From Pezicula radicicola (lineage: Eukaryota > Ascomycota > Leotiomycetes > Helotiales > Dermateaceae): a DNA stretch of 64,000 nucleotides. A program made the position numbers and the translations under genes. The notes beneath the pieces are model-generated. The model saw only the letters and a program-made list of their open reading frames with translations, did not search any database and was not told where the DNA came from. Positions 13,301-24,873 of the stretch are shown piece after piece; within the stretch, counting starts at the first letter, position 1, and each line of letters starts with the position of its first letter. The DNA lies in the NCBI GenBank assembly GCA_003008705.1, contig PDUO01000006.1:1001295-1065294 (forward strand), written 5' to 3'.

Positions 13301-14104
13301 AATGTCGATGATACTGAGTGTACAAAATTCGAATCAAGTGTAATACAGCCCAGTCTTCAGACACGAAGAATAGAACTTCTAGTAAAAAAAAATAAGTTAG
13401 CTGTTCCACAGAACAGCTCAACCCCAGATCATTTCCTCGGAATTAAGAATCCAGGTCAAGCGAAGAAAGTTTTCATGCACGTTACTCGTGAAATCTAGCT
13501 AGAAATTGATGAAAATCGATTTGTAAGGTGAGTATGCATACAGATCTTTCTGAACTCCGAAGCCTGATTTGTCCTTCAAATTCAAAAGCAAGTTCCATTT
13601 TCTCAAATCCACAATCCTCGGGCCTTAGGGCCGAGAGAGAGGGCGGGTAACAAAGTTAAGCGAGCTGACGACTAATACAACCTAAGGTTTCTAGAAAATG
13701 GTTGTTTCCGGCTTACAGTAGTTTACTAGGTCAACCTGCATCGACTAGGTATATGCACATTCTCTGGTAACGGGTTTACCCATTTATGAACCCCGTCCAG
13801 AGTGTGCTGAATATGCCGGTGTAGATCCATAGTTTCGTAGATTTCCCGGTTTACAATGTTCCCAGCCGAGTCAAGACGGCAAATGGCAAGCAATTAATTT
13901 TCAGTAAGAAACAAAGACACTAAATTTAAGTATTTTGACTTTACCCATGTGTCAAACCCCAGATCTGAACAAAATCGTCAGAAAATTGGAGATAAGATAA
14001 TATTACATGAAACTATTTATTACTTCAGAAAAAAAAAAGAAAACAAAAATTCCATTGACATATTTTTTTACAAAACCAACCCACGAAATTCAAATTAAAC
14101 AAAG
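13301..14104. promoter_or_regulatory. Divergent intergenic region, P450-2 / trans-ER
   Basis: About 800 bp between the start codons of the second P450 and the trans-enoyl reductase. There are A-rich tracts just before 14105. The related words gggtttaccc (13768-13777) and cccggtttac (13844-13853) stand out but cannot be assigned to a regulator. No gene is seen. Confidence 0.4.
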
Positions 14105-15292
14105 ATGACTCTAATACCGGAAACACAAAGAGCCCTCAAGATCCAATGTCCAGGAAAAGTTCATCTCGTAGCAAGAAGCGCAGTCCCATATCTCGAAGCA
14201 GATGAAGTTCTCGTCCGCGTAATCTGTGTTGCGATAAATCCCGTAGATGGGAAGTCCGCAGACCTTTCACCCACGATAGGAGCAACATCAGGATGTGATT
14301 TTTCAGGAGAGGTAGTAGCGCTAGGCAGCAGGAGCACTGGATCAAAATCGATGGAAATTGGTGACCGAGTTTGTGGTTGCATCTTCGGGAACAATCCGGA
14401 TAGGTTGGATAATGGAGCCTTTTCTGATTATGTCGCCGTCCCAGTTAATCTGGTCATCAAAATTCCTCCTCGGTTATCTTACCAAGAAGCTGCGACGTTG
14501 GGTGTTGGGTTATCTACTGTTGGTATGGCACTATATCATGCTTTGAAATTGCCGGCGCCATTATCACCGTCAGTACAGGATCCACGTTATGCTTTGGTTT
14601 ATGGAGGAGGAACTGCCACTGGAGCACTTGCAATCCAGATGCTTCGACTGTAAGTAAAAATGTTCATATCTAAAAAAAAATCCCCCAGCAATGGAGCAAG
14701 TGTACAGTGTACCTAAGAAAATTCAACTTCACTCATGAATTTATTGACTTAACAACCCACAAGGTCAGGTCTAAGTCCGATCACGACCTGCTCTCCCCAC
14801 AATTTCAATCTAGCAAAATCGCTCGGAGCAGTAGAAACTTTCGACTACCATTCAGCAACATGCGGAGAGGAGATCCGAGAATTCACGAAAAATACTCTGT
14901 ACTACGCTCTAGACTGTATCAGCGATACCAGATCAATGAAGATCTGTTACGCAGCAATTGGTAGTCAAGGAGGGAAATATCTCAGCCTCGACCCCTTTCC
15001 TATCAGATGTCATACACGTCGAAGCATTAAGCCAAACTGGATCATTTCCCTCACCATGTTCAACAAGCCTATCAATTGGAAGAGACCCTACAAACGAGAC
15101 GCCAAGCCAAAAGACAGGGAGTTTGCCGAAGGTTGGTTCGAAATCGCACAGAAACTTCTTGACGATGACAAGATCCAACCATTTCCGTATCAGGAAAAGC
15201 CTGGTGGGTTGGAGGGTATCATCCGAGGTATGGATTCTGTTCAGAAGGGGGAGGTATCTGGCGTCAAATTAGTTTATCAAATCCGGGAGTAA
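14105..15292 (+). CDS. Trans-acting enoyl reductase (zinc-free MDR family, LovC/ApdC type)
   Basis: NADPH-dependent medium-chain dehydrogenase/reductase, 357 aa, predicted to reduce enoyl intermediates on the PKS in trans. Exons 14105-14649 and 14764-15292 (phase 2 splice, LRL/SGLSPITT). The N-terminal GroES-like fold shows VAINPVDGK and GCDFSGEVV. The cofactor part shows LGVGLSTVGMALY and VYGGGTATGALAIQ. The C-terminal half shows FDYHS and LDCISD. No structural-zinc cysteines are visible. This is the size and motif set of stand-alone ERs that accompany fungal PKS-NRPS and LovB enzymes lacking a working ER, which is the situation at 1-8503. A generic quinone oxidoreductase is the alternative, but context favours the trans-ER. 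Confidence 0.92.
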
Positions 15293-16042
15293 ACTTAATG
15301 GGTCTCGAAAATAAGCAAGATATCTGTAGAACTCATTTTTTTCTCTCTTTGGTCTACCTATTGAAGTCACACTTGAGAAACATGAACATTTCTTTCCTAG
15401 TTAGCTTCTTGCATGTGTAAAGCTTCTCTCCACCTTTCACAATACGTAATCGAAATAGCATACGAAGTACATGCCGAGAACTACGTACAGTTCGGAATAT
15501 CCTAACCATATTTGCTATAGCGCATGGGAAATTGTGCATTTACGAAGTAGTCAGACAGGACGTCCAAATTTATGATTCCTTACTACTACTATAGTGTAGA
15601 TGGTTTCGGCAAATTGAGGGACCACGGACGGGCTCGAGAGGGATCCTGGATCTGCATTTATCCACGGACTTGGCGATGCAGAACGTTGACCCGTTGACCA
15701 AAGCTGGATACAACTTGGGTTCGAAGAGTCTTGGCAGATAGTTACTTCATTACTGCGCCAGCATACTTTGAAAGGCACGTGTTCAAATTATGATAGAGTG
15801 GATTTGGAAACGGAAGCCATGGCCGTATCTTCGCAGTATTGTATAGTAGATTTGGGCGCCCTTTGTAGTCTCTTGCAGTTACATGGCTAACTTATGGAAC
15901 TACTACTAGGTATAATAGAGTTATTGGGAAGATACCAGATCAAAACTAGTACATAAGTTGGGACCTTTTTCTCTTTCTTTTTTCCCCCAAAATACTCGCA
16001 CCTTCAACTCAGTTTCCATCAAGGCTTGCTCGTCGTACCAAT
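15293..16042. other. Intergenic, trans-ER to FAD monooxygenase
   Basis: About 750 bp with no recognisable gene. The last 80 bp are T/C-rich (cctttttctctttcttttttccccc at 15962-15986), a usual fungal core-promoter feature ahead of the start at 16043. Confidence 0.4.
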
Positions 16043-17837
16043 ATGCCTCACGCTGACTCTACCGTTGAGGAACTTCCATCTGACAGCGTCCTCATAGTTG
16101 GTGGAGGCCCAGTTGGGTTGATTTTGGCTGTGACGCTTGCCCATCATGGCGTTAAAAGCGTTCTGGTGGAGCGAAATCTCACTACAACTCGTTGGCCGAA
16201 GATGGACTTGACGATTGCCCGATCCATGGAAATCTTTCGAGTTCTCGGTATAGCAGATAGTATGCGCGAAAGAGGAGTGCCATCGCATTACCCATTCACT
16301 TGCTTATTCTCCAGTGGTCTCAATTCGGAGAAGGCAATCACTTCGTGGGAACTCCCTAGTGTTGACGAGTTTAGATCTCATATCAATTCTTGTAACGATG
16401 GAACCATGCCGCTAGAACCGTGGCAACGGATCTCACAAGAGGTTTTTGAGGCCTGGCTGAAAGAGCTCGGTGACCAAAATCCTTTAATCAACATTCGCTT
16501 TGGCTGGACAGCTGTAGGTGCTAAAGAGCTCCATGGGGGTGCTGAAGTGGTTGTTGTAGATACTATCACGGGCGCTGAGAAGATCATTCGGGCAAAATAC
16601 GCAGTGGGATGTGACGGCGCAAATAGTGTGCTTCGAAAAAGCCTAGGTATCGAGTTGGAAGGTGGACCAATGTACGTACCAAATCCGCTAGACTCCGTAC
16701 TTTCATATCTGATGTGATGACGACAGCCCCGCGTATGCGCTTCTTGTTCACTTCAAGTCGAAGGATCTCAGCCGTATCCATAAGCAAGGTCAATTCTGGC
16801 ACATCTTCTTTCCTAATGCGGCCGCTGAGGGCGGTTCAGTGAAGGGAGCTATTATTGCTCAAGATGAAGTCGATACCTGGACTGTCCATCGATTCCTACC
16901 AGCCGGATTTAACGACAGCCAAATATCTTCTGAGGATGCGGTTTACAGTGTTTTAGGCGGAATGGGAGAACCGTACCCAATCAAAATTGATGAGATACTG
17001 GTTCGTTCTACCTGGACACCCAATGTTGCCGTGGCCAAAAGGTATTCAGGTCCGGAACAAAGGATTCTGCTCGCGGGAGATGCCTGTCATCAAACTGTTC
17101 CCACAGGAGGGTATGGTATGAATATGGGCATTGCGGAAGCCTTTGACCTAGGCTGGAAGCTGGCAGCGGTAATCAACAACTGGGGAGGACCACAACTCTT
17201 AGCATCGTATGAGGAAGAACGACGCCCAGTAGCCTTGCTCAGCTTGCAGTGGTCCAAAGGGCATATGGGGAAAATCATGGCTCTGTCTGCCATACTTGGT
17301 TTGGAGGCTGATGTGATCAATGCCGCTGATGAGAAGGGGCAGAAAATGAGATCTGCATTACATCAGTACGCGCAGACAAACGACGGGCATAACAAGAGCA
17401 TTGGGGTTGAGATGGGATACCGTTACGATTCCAGAATATGCGTTCCGGGAGAAATTGATCACGAGTCAAGCCCTCCTGAGTTCGACTCGCGGAGATACAC
17501 GCCTACAACATACCCTGGACACCGGGCACCGCATGTCTTCTTGAACGACGGAACGCCGATATTCGACAAGTATTCCAAGGAATTTACCTTGATCGATTTT
17601 AATAATGATGGGCAGAACAGTGCGGCCACGACGTACATTTGCAATGCCTCCAAAAGGCACAATATTCCTCTTGAAGTTGTCGTATTAGCTGGAGAAAATC
17701 ACGCAAATGCAATATGGGGAGCAAAGCTTGTGCTGATCCGACCCGATGGCTTCGTCTCGTGGCACGGAAGTACCATTCAAGACCAGAATGCAGCTGACTG
17801 GATTCTCTCCAAGGCGACAGGCTACGGAGGTACCTAG
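16043..17837 (+). CDS. FAD-dependent aromatic-type monooxygenase (FAD_binding_3 / phenol hydroxylase-like)
   Basis: Flavoprotein monooxygenase, 579 aa. Exons 16043-16671 and 16727-17837 (phase 2 splice giving GGP/IPAYALLVHF). The Rossmann motif is LIVGGGPVGL (about residues 17-26), the DG motif is VGCDGANSVLRKSLG, and the FAD-ribityl motif is ILLAGDACHQTVPTGGYGMN. The C-terminal 150 residues are the thioredoxin-like tail typical of phenol-hydroxylase-type enzymes of this length. It is probably a tailoring hydroxylase or epoxidase for an aromatic or pyridone-like intermediate. It sits between the trans-ER and the transporter. Confidence 0.93.
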
Positions 17838-18547
17838 CGAAACCAAGAGTAGCTCCAATCACAACTAAATAGCAGGTATTGCCGTACAGTATCTAGTACA
17901 TCTATATAGGAAAAGCCAAAACAAAACCGTGAGCCGTGAAACGTACAGTGACTAACATTTACCTATATTGGGAAAATAATCCTTCTGCCCCGTCCGGAAC
18001 GCGAACATGTAAGCGTTCCAACAACCGGTTCACTGGGACGGCGCGGAGGGCGGCTCGCGGCGGGCCGGTGACTAATCGCGATTCGTGCCAAGATACCCCT
18101 GCCTATATTCCCTGAAGGCTGCGTCATCATCCTAGCTCTGGCGCTTCGTGTGCCTATGAGGACAGAGCAGAATCACCCGACAATTCTTCGGTTAAGTGTA
18201 TCTTCTGGATAAGGTAGTCAGCCCCTTTTCTCCGGATAGATATTCACTAGTACCACACCCCACACCGCACTCGCTACAGCCCCTGAAAAATGCGAACTTT
18301 CATCAGCCCTTATTTACCTTCCCGAGGTACTTCGTAGGGCAGATACAAAATTACAAGTGCAGGAAATTTGATACAAGGAGAGCGTAAAAAAAAGAGAAAT
18401 AGAATATCTAGTCCTGCATATTTAGGTATTCAACAGGATTCGCATGGGTGATGGAAACCGCTCCGTAAATCTAACATGGTGTCAAGCCTGAACATACCTA
18501 ACTGCTACCAAATGGGCTGTAGTACAAATCGTAATAATTTATGAAGC
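17838..18547. other. Intergenic between convergent genes
   Basis: About 710 bp between the 3' ends of the FAD monooxygenase and the transporter. A GC-rich patch at 18030-18075 (gcgcggagggcggctcgcgg) is followed by pyrimidine-rich sequence. No gene is recognised. Confidence 0.35.
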
Positions 18548-19893
18548 TCATCCCTCATCATCAGTACTACACCATTGATCTTTTCCAACCATCATTTCAA
18601 CTTCCTCCTCATCACATACCTCATTCCTTAATCCATGTCTATGTCTATACCTATCTCGTACAGCCTCGTCTTCCCTCCGCCCCTTGATCATCGCTACCGT
18701 AACAACAGCCCCAAGAATCAACACCCCCCCAACCACACTCACCCAGTTAGGACGCTGACCCCACACCAGCTCATCCATAATCAACGCAAACACGACCTGC
18801 GTGTATACCATATTCAATGCCTTGGTACTACCTCCACTCTGCAAGCTTGTCGCTATCAACAATTGTAATAATAAACCAAACCCCCCCAGAAACATCAGTA
18901 GTCCCCATTCTGATGCACTAGGCATTCTCAACGCTTCCGCTCCCGTGACTGCAAAGCCCAGACTGGTAATAAGCACCGTCCAGGTCGCAAAATGGTTCAC
19001 TGTCACAGCTGGGTGCGCATCCTTACTGATCAAATCCATGACCACGTAGGCTGCGGCTGCTCCTGCTACCCCCACGAGGGCGGCTCCAACTGCAGCAATG
19101 CGTTCTAGAGACGTAACTGGAACAGAGGGAGAGTTTTCTGGGATATGAGAAGTCCCATGGCAATCCTTGCAGAAAATGAAGCTGCCATTATTGATGACTT
19201 TAGGCATAAGAGGGGGGATTTCGGGTGGGGTTTTAGCAAACATGTGCCAGGGTTGAGAGACAAGAATAACGCCGAGGATTGATATTGCGCTTGCTATTTG
19301 CTGTGTTAGGGTGAATGACACTCTACTGATAAGGCTTGAAGCAAATGCGGCGACCATAGGCGCGAGGAAATTGATGACTGTTGCCTCGGAGAGTGGAAGG
19401 TAGCGGAGAGAATAGTAGAAGCCCCAGACTGACAAAGTCAATTAGCCATTTTCAACTATAGGTTTCGAGTGCTCAGGCATACTACCAAAGACTCCAGTGA
19501 TGCCTCGAAGCGTCAACAGCGGCCATATATTCTTGGTGCCAAATGGCGCTTCTGGCACTCTGGCCAAGAACATCCAAAGCCAACTCAAGGCCATTGTTAC
19601 ACTCATCATAGTTACGAGAATCTTGCCAGTGTCAGCTCACTTGATCCGATTTCAAGCCAATCCCCTCGTGCACATACCTGGCTTGTATCCAATGCTCCAT
19701 AATCTTGATTAGATGTTTGTAAAAGCTTTGCAGCTACGGCTATTAACGATGAGACCAGCTGGGCCAGGAGCATGAGCATGATGCTACTGTTTCTCAGCCA
19801 AAATTCCGTTAATTTCCTCCTGGCTTCTGTTATTGTGCTTTCTGAAGACATAGTCGCGCCCGCATACTTTTCGAGTAGCATCCCTTCTACCAT
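18548..19893 (-). CDS. DMT-superfamily transporter (EamA, SLC35G-like)
   Basis: Polytopic membrane protein, 410 aa, with about ten transmembrane segments in two EamA repeats. Exons 19893-19678, 19621-19486, 19428-18548. Splices give DTSQ/ILVTMMSVTMALSW and GVF/VWGFYYSLRYLP. The first repeat includes the typical LSEATVINFLAPMVAA. The second includes LQSGGSTKALNMVYTQVVFALIMDELVWG. The C-terminus is hydrophilic and Arg-rich. Fungal members are plasma-membrane or Golgi permeases; inside a metabolite cluster, product or precursor export is plausible. Met at 19893 is used; Met 19851 (MSSESTIT) is possible. Confidence 0.88.
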
Positions 19894-21136
19894 TCTCTAT
19901 TACCATGACAAGTATCCCATCATCTAGTCGCTAGTCCCGACTTCAGAGCTGAATAACCAAAACTGATAAGTGGAGTCATGATTTGATGGCCAAGCATGAG
20001 GGAGGGGTCATGATGCTCATGAGAGAAGATAAGTCTAGCTTGCGGCGCAGCATTATTTTCATGTTCATCATGATCTGATCGTACGAATCCCCACTTAACA
20101 TAATCCTTCCACTAAGTTGACCACGGGAATGGCTCCGTTGGTCTGCATATGCCGCCCTTCTCCCGTCCCGCTAATGCCGCCGCTATACGCCTCCCGTTAT
20201 TTACCGTCTAAAATTCCCGATCCTAGTCGTATGCACTCTCCACAGTGATGGGACGTTTTTTTGCAAACTCTGAATGCGGCTATGGCTGCGGCTGTGGCTG
20301 TGGCTGCAGCTGCAGCCCCGAGCCTATTTTAGGCGAAGCCGGATACCGAACCGTGTGGAGCAGAGCGGCCCGTGGGGAGATGGGGATTTACTGCAACTCT
20401 TGATTTGCTACTCCGTACTTTAGATACGTAAGGTAGGCACTAGTAGTACTCGTGCGGGTCGGAAGTCTGTATTAGGCTTAGCGAAATACCGGGGTTGCGG
20501 CCAATTACCTTACTGTCAGCACTTCAACTCAACTTCAAGAAAAGTCCGTGGCTTGAGTGGCCACTATCCCCAGCCCTAAACCAAACCTAATACAGACTTC
20601 CCGCCCGCACTACTGTAGTACCTCCGTAAGTATTATCCCTTTGTCCGTCTGCCGCCACTTTGCTCAGGGATTCAGCACCCCCTTAATTAAGCGAGAGGGA
20701 GATCTTCGGATCTCGCTTGGTGCACGTTCTATTGGTCCCAACTTGTGACAACAGACGCGAATGAGTTCTCTGATCTGCATGCCGATATGTTTCTCTGAAG
20801 TTACCAACACAACGCCCGTAGAGCGGACGGAGGCCCATCTATACCCCGTACGGGCTATTCGTAGCGGCTGCAGCACTGTATGCCCATTGCTCCTTTGATC
20901 TCAAGTCCCCGTAGAGTATGTTGGAAACACAACTCCAACAGAACTAACTGAATATCCCGATAGTATGGAGGAGGAGAGAAGCACTAAGGAACAAGGTGCT
21001 TCTTACATAGAAGCCATATATAGCAAAATGAGATATACAAAAATATTTCCCCGCTCTTATCTTTTGGGTTCTCTTGCTGTTTTACGAAATCTCGTCATAC
21101 TTACATTAAAAACTGCCTCGTTTTGCTACTGACACA
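19894..21136. other. Intergenic with (GGCTGY)n microsatellite
   Basis: About 1.2 kb between the divergent transporter and O-methyltransferase. It contains a hexanucleotide repeat at 20276-20318 (ggctgtggctgtggctgcag). The TATA-like tatatagc near 21013 and the leader before 21137 are the likely O-methyltransferase promoter. No gene is recognised. Confidence 0.4.
20276..20318. repeat. (GGCTGY)n microsatellite
   Basis: About seven imperfect copies of a GGCTGT/GGCTGC hexamer ending in the palindrome gctgcagctgcagc. It is non-coding. Confidence 0.8.
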
Positions 21137-22519
21137 ATGAGCATCACAAATCTCGTCGAACTTGCTTGGAGCATCAATGTCGCCGCCGAAAATGGAACCG
21201 AAAATGTCTCTGAGGAGGACCGCAAGCAGCTGCTTCAAGCCTGCTCCAAATTGCAGAGCTCGTTTGAATCGCCCTTTGAATTCACACTTAGAGTGATCTT
21301 CTCTGTACTTAAAACTCCTGCGGATTGTTATATGCGGTGAAGAGCGGATACTGATGTTAGTGTAGGGTCATCAAGCTATGGCACTTAGATTAGGAGTCGA
21401 CCTAAAGTTGTTCGATGCAGCAGCCAGGAAAAACGGGGATGAAATCACCATTCAGGAGCTTTCTGAAGTAACCAAAGCTGATCCATTGCTCATCAGTAAG
21501 TGTCATGTGCTGGTTTTTCGATTGAGGAGGGAATGAAGTTAACCATCAACAGAGAGAGTTATGAGATTCCTAGGAGCCATGGGTATTTTCAAAGAAGTGA
21601 CCAAGGGCTCATATGCCTCGACGCCTCTCGCCGCATCTTATGTCTCAAGTTCTCCATTTTCAGCAGTCGTTATTCATGTGTATGTTGTTCCCATTTCAGA
21701 CAATATGTTATTTTGCGACCAACCCTCATAACTAGGACCCATTTTATCATGATTATTTCCAAGCTCCCCGAATACTTTGAGAAGAACGGTTGGAAAAACC
21801 CAGATAATGTATACGATGGCCCATTCCAATACGCCATGGGCACTGATAAGCACTATTTTGACTTCCTCGCGTCCAAACCATACTATCAGCAAGCTTTCAA
21901 CACCGTCATGACCATCTCACACCGCCGTCGCGGGCAGAACTGGTTCAACTTCTTCCCGGTGGAAGAGAAGCTTCGCGTTCAAAACCCTACCGATGTAGTA
22001 TTGGTAGACGTTGGTGGCAGCCAAGGAGGAGATCTTATTGCCTTCAAAGAGAAACACCCTGATATCCCTGGAAAGCTTATCTTGCAGGATTTACCAATCG
22101 TTATCGCTGAGGCAAAGAATATTCCCGCAGGAATTGAAGCTCAGGGATATGACTTTTTCAACGAGCAGCCGGTCAAGGGTGCAAAAGCTTATTACTTACG
22201 AACAGTACTTCACGACTGGCCAGACAAACAAGCGCTTCAGATTTTGACCAGAGTTCGCGAGGCAATGGCCCCAGACTCGATCTTATTGATCAACGAAACC
22301 ATGTTACCAGAGTCGAACGTGGCCTTGTCCTCGGCCCAGGCCGATCTCACCATGATGGTTTCGTTTGCATCATTAGAGCGTACAAAGGAGCAGTTTGAGA
22401 CATTGTTAAACGAATCCGGCTTTGAGTTGGTCAAGGTGTGGATGCCCAAGGGTTTCGAGGAGAGTTCGGCAGAGTTGGCCGAGCAGGCGACATTGTTGGA
22501 AGCGAGGCTCAAACAGTAG
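21137..22519 (+). CDS. SAM-dependent O-methyltransferase (plant-type/fungal OMT)
   Basis: Class I O-methyltransferase, 402 aa. Exons 21137-21304, 21366-21495, 21553-21679, 21736-22519, all phases consistent. The N-terminal winged-helix dimerisation part includes HQAMALRLGVDLKLFDAA and RVMRFLGAMGIFKEV. The SAM motif is VLVDVGGSQGGD. The catalytic-base region is VLHDWPDKQALQIL (His). The motif INETMLPE follows. It resembles OMTs of sterigmatocystin-type and pyridone pathways. It probably methylates a hydroxyl made by one of the cluster oxygenases. It is convergent with the regulator gene, whose predicted stop is only 60 bp beyond. Confidence 0.94.
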
Positions 22520-22579
22520 CACATTGGCAAGCTCCAAATCAAAACAAACTGGTATATAGATCGAGGCGGGAGCTTGGCC

Positions 22580-24873
22580 TTAGAGCTATCGATAAATGTT
22601 AGAACAAAGGCTTCGCGAAACGAGCAGCAAGTAATTACCATAAAATCCCATGACACTCCATCATTTCCACTCTGGAACAAAGCATCCCCCTGACCTGTGG
22701 AGGGCCTGTTAAAGTGTTGACCATTTTCTCCTGTCTGAGCCTCCAGAATCTGGCAACAAAGGGCCAGGCTGGACTTTGCCGCCTCCACTATGGAAGTCTC
22801 TGGCAATTTTCCCGTTTTAATAGCATCGGCCTGTGCTAGAGTACATTTGCATAGCACGTAAGCTTCTATGCTTGTATCCCCCGCTTGGATACGGCGGTCT
22901 AGAATCTCGGTGGATTGTTGTATGACTTTGTAGAACCTCTCGCGAGAGAAGCTATGCATCATAGGAAACGAATCTTCCGTCAAATCATTGATCAACTCGA
23001 CGCAGATCGTGGCAGTCGCATGCCATAGCATATGCTTGAACATGCCACAACCAAGCACCTTAAGACGAGAGTAATTCTGCGAGGGTTCTCGATGGGGTTG
23101 TGTCAAGTGCGGGCTGGACAAAAACGCAAGAGAAATTTCAGTGACAACTTTTCGGCTGAAATAGAATGATGAGTCGGACTTTGCTTTGGCCGCATATGGG
23201 ACATGTAGCGCCAATAGAAAGCGGCGTGTCAAGATGTCAAGAAGCTGCATCTGGAACTCAGTTGGCTTTGCGCTGTCGGTGGAGGGCAAGGACAGATATG
23301 ACTGAATGAGAGCTGTATGTGAACGGACAGCAGCATCTATTTCGGAGCCCAGTTGTAGAGTTTTCTGGTAATTTTGATTGGAGTTTAAGGCATTGAGCAA
23401 TCGGATAATCTTGAGTCTAATGGGCACAGTCCTCAGCAGCATGATCTGGATCGTGCTCTGCGTAAATGTGTCCAGGGATTCGTCGGGGGCACAGCCGTCC
23501 AAATGATCTGCAATTTGCACATCATTGGAATTCGATGGAGGCTGCCAATCGAAGTCGTCGGTGGATATTGGCGCCGGCATCCCATAGTCGAGACTTAGTT
23601 GGACAGAAAGCTCTAGTATTGTGGCCCACAATCTCTTTCTCATTTCTAACTCAAAAGCTGGGATTTCTGGAGTATCTTCCCGGGGCTCTCTATGAAGCCC
23701 TAAGATAATTGCTATCCGGAGCGGAAAGTTGGCAGATATCCAGATCAATTCCGATGCAACTACGTCGGTTTGGCGAGCCAAAAGGAGTAGACAGGAAACC
23801 TGGAGTACATCGATGTCAATCTCTGATATTTCAAACATATGAACTAGCCACTGCTGAACGTCGTGAACCCATTTGGATGCCAGGGAACGTAATGAGCGCG
23901 CCTGGTCCTCAGATTCCCCGTAAAAGCATGCCCCAATAGCCAAGACAAGAAGAAACTTCCGCGAAAATACATCGCTTGAACCTAGGGGGTTATTCCAATA
24001 TGCCTGATATTCATGTTGAAATGATGGAACATGCAGAATTCGGAAGACCGTCTCGAACGTGTGAAAATACAGATAAATGAGCCGGTCACAAACTGCCTTA
24101 GGGGGGATTTTGTTGGTGAAATGTGGTCCAGAGGAGCCATAGATCAAGTCACTTGAACGTTTGGCTTTGATTGCTTTTGAAAGTTGCTTGCACTTCGTGA
24201 GGAGGGGTAAGATTTCGGAATACTCGACTGAGGTGTGTGATGCAACGTCGTAGAACAGAAACTTCATTTTGTCAAGCTATGTAGTAGTACGATTAGCTGT
24301 TCCTGCGATAATCCTTTGTTAGAGTCGGTTTTAGCTTACTGCTGTTTGAATATAGTGTTGGCTAGGTCCAAAACTTGAAATTCGTGAAAAGCTGGGTCTG
24401 ATGGATCCTGAAGATGCTAATAGGTTGCTGTTGGTTGAAGTCTCAGAAGGAGGTGAGGTAAACATGGATAACTGATCAGTCCCGTTGCTTGTTGGGCTGC
24501 GTAATATGTGTGGTACCAGATTCGAAACCCCTACCTCCCTGACCTGCGGAGCGTCTAAACGAGCGAAGCCACCTGAAGGACACCAGCTTGACATTTGCTC
24601 CCCCGAAATGTAACTTGTATTCAGATCCCCAAAATGGTCGGCGGCAGGAATGAACCCAGGTGCAAAAGGACTTTCGACTGGGTAATTCAGAATGGGTTGG
24701 TACGTATTCTGATTATGTTGCGAATTTACTGATGACGGGGGACGGTACTCGCACACCAAATTTGACGTTCGGCATGGCCTGCATGGCAAATTGCGGTCGC
24801 ACTTCACCTTTCTTCGTCGGCATTCAGTACAGGCTACTGCGGGCCTGCGACGTTTATATACAGGACTTTCCAT
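22580..24873 (-). CDS. Zn2Cys6 transcription factor with fungal-specific TF domain, likely cluster regulator
   Basis: Predicted 725 aa. Exons 24873-24340, 24276-22639 and a 6-nt last exon 22585-22580. The binuclear zinc cluster is ACTECRRRKVKCDRNLPCRPC, residues about 14-34. The middle is the Fungal_trans domain (IYLYFHTFETVFRILHVPSF near the start). Splice 1 gives QTA/LDKMKFLFYD. Exon 2 would stay open to 22237 and overlap the convergent O-methyltransferase by 283 bp. A GTAATT donor, a CTAAC branch and a TAG acceptor predict a short end reading SWDFML-stop, a common C-terminus type in this family. Adjacent position suggests a pathway-specific activator. The 3' end is inferred. Confidence 0.85.

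Noticed and set aside
22237..22580. Extended C-terminus of the Zn2Cys6 protein
   Set aside because: It would be antisense to conserved O-methyltransferase coding sequence; a splice with a CTAAC branch gives a family-like ending.
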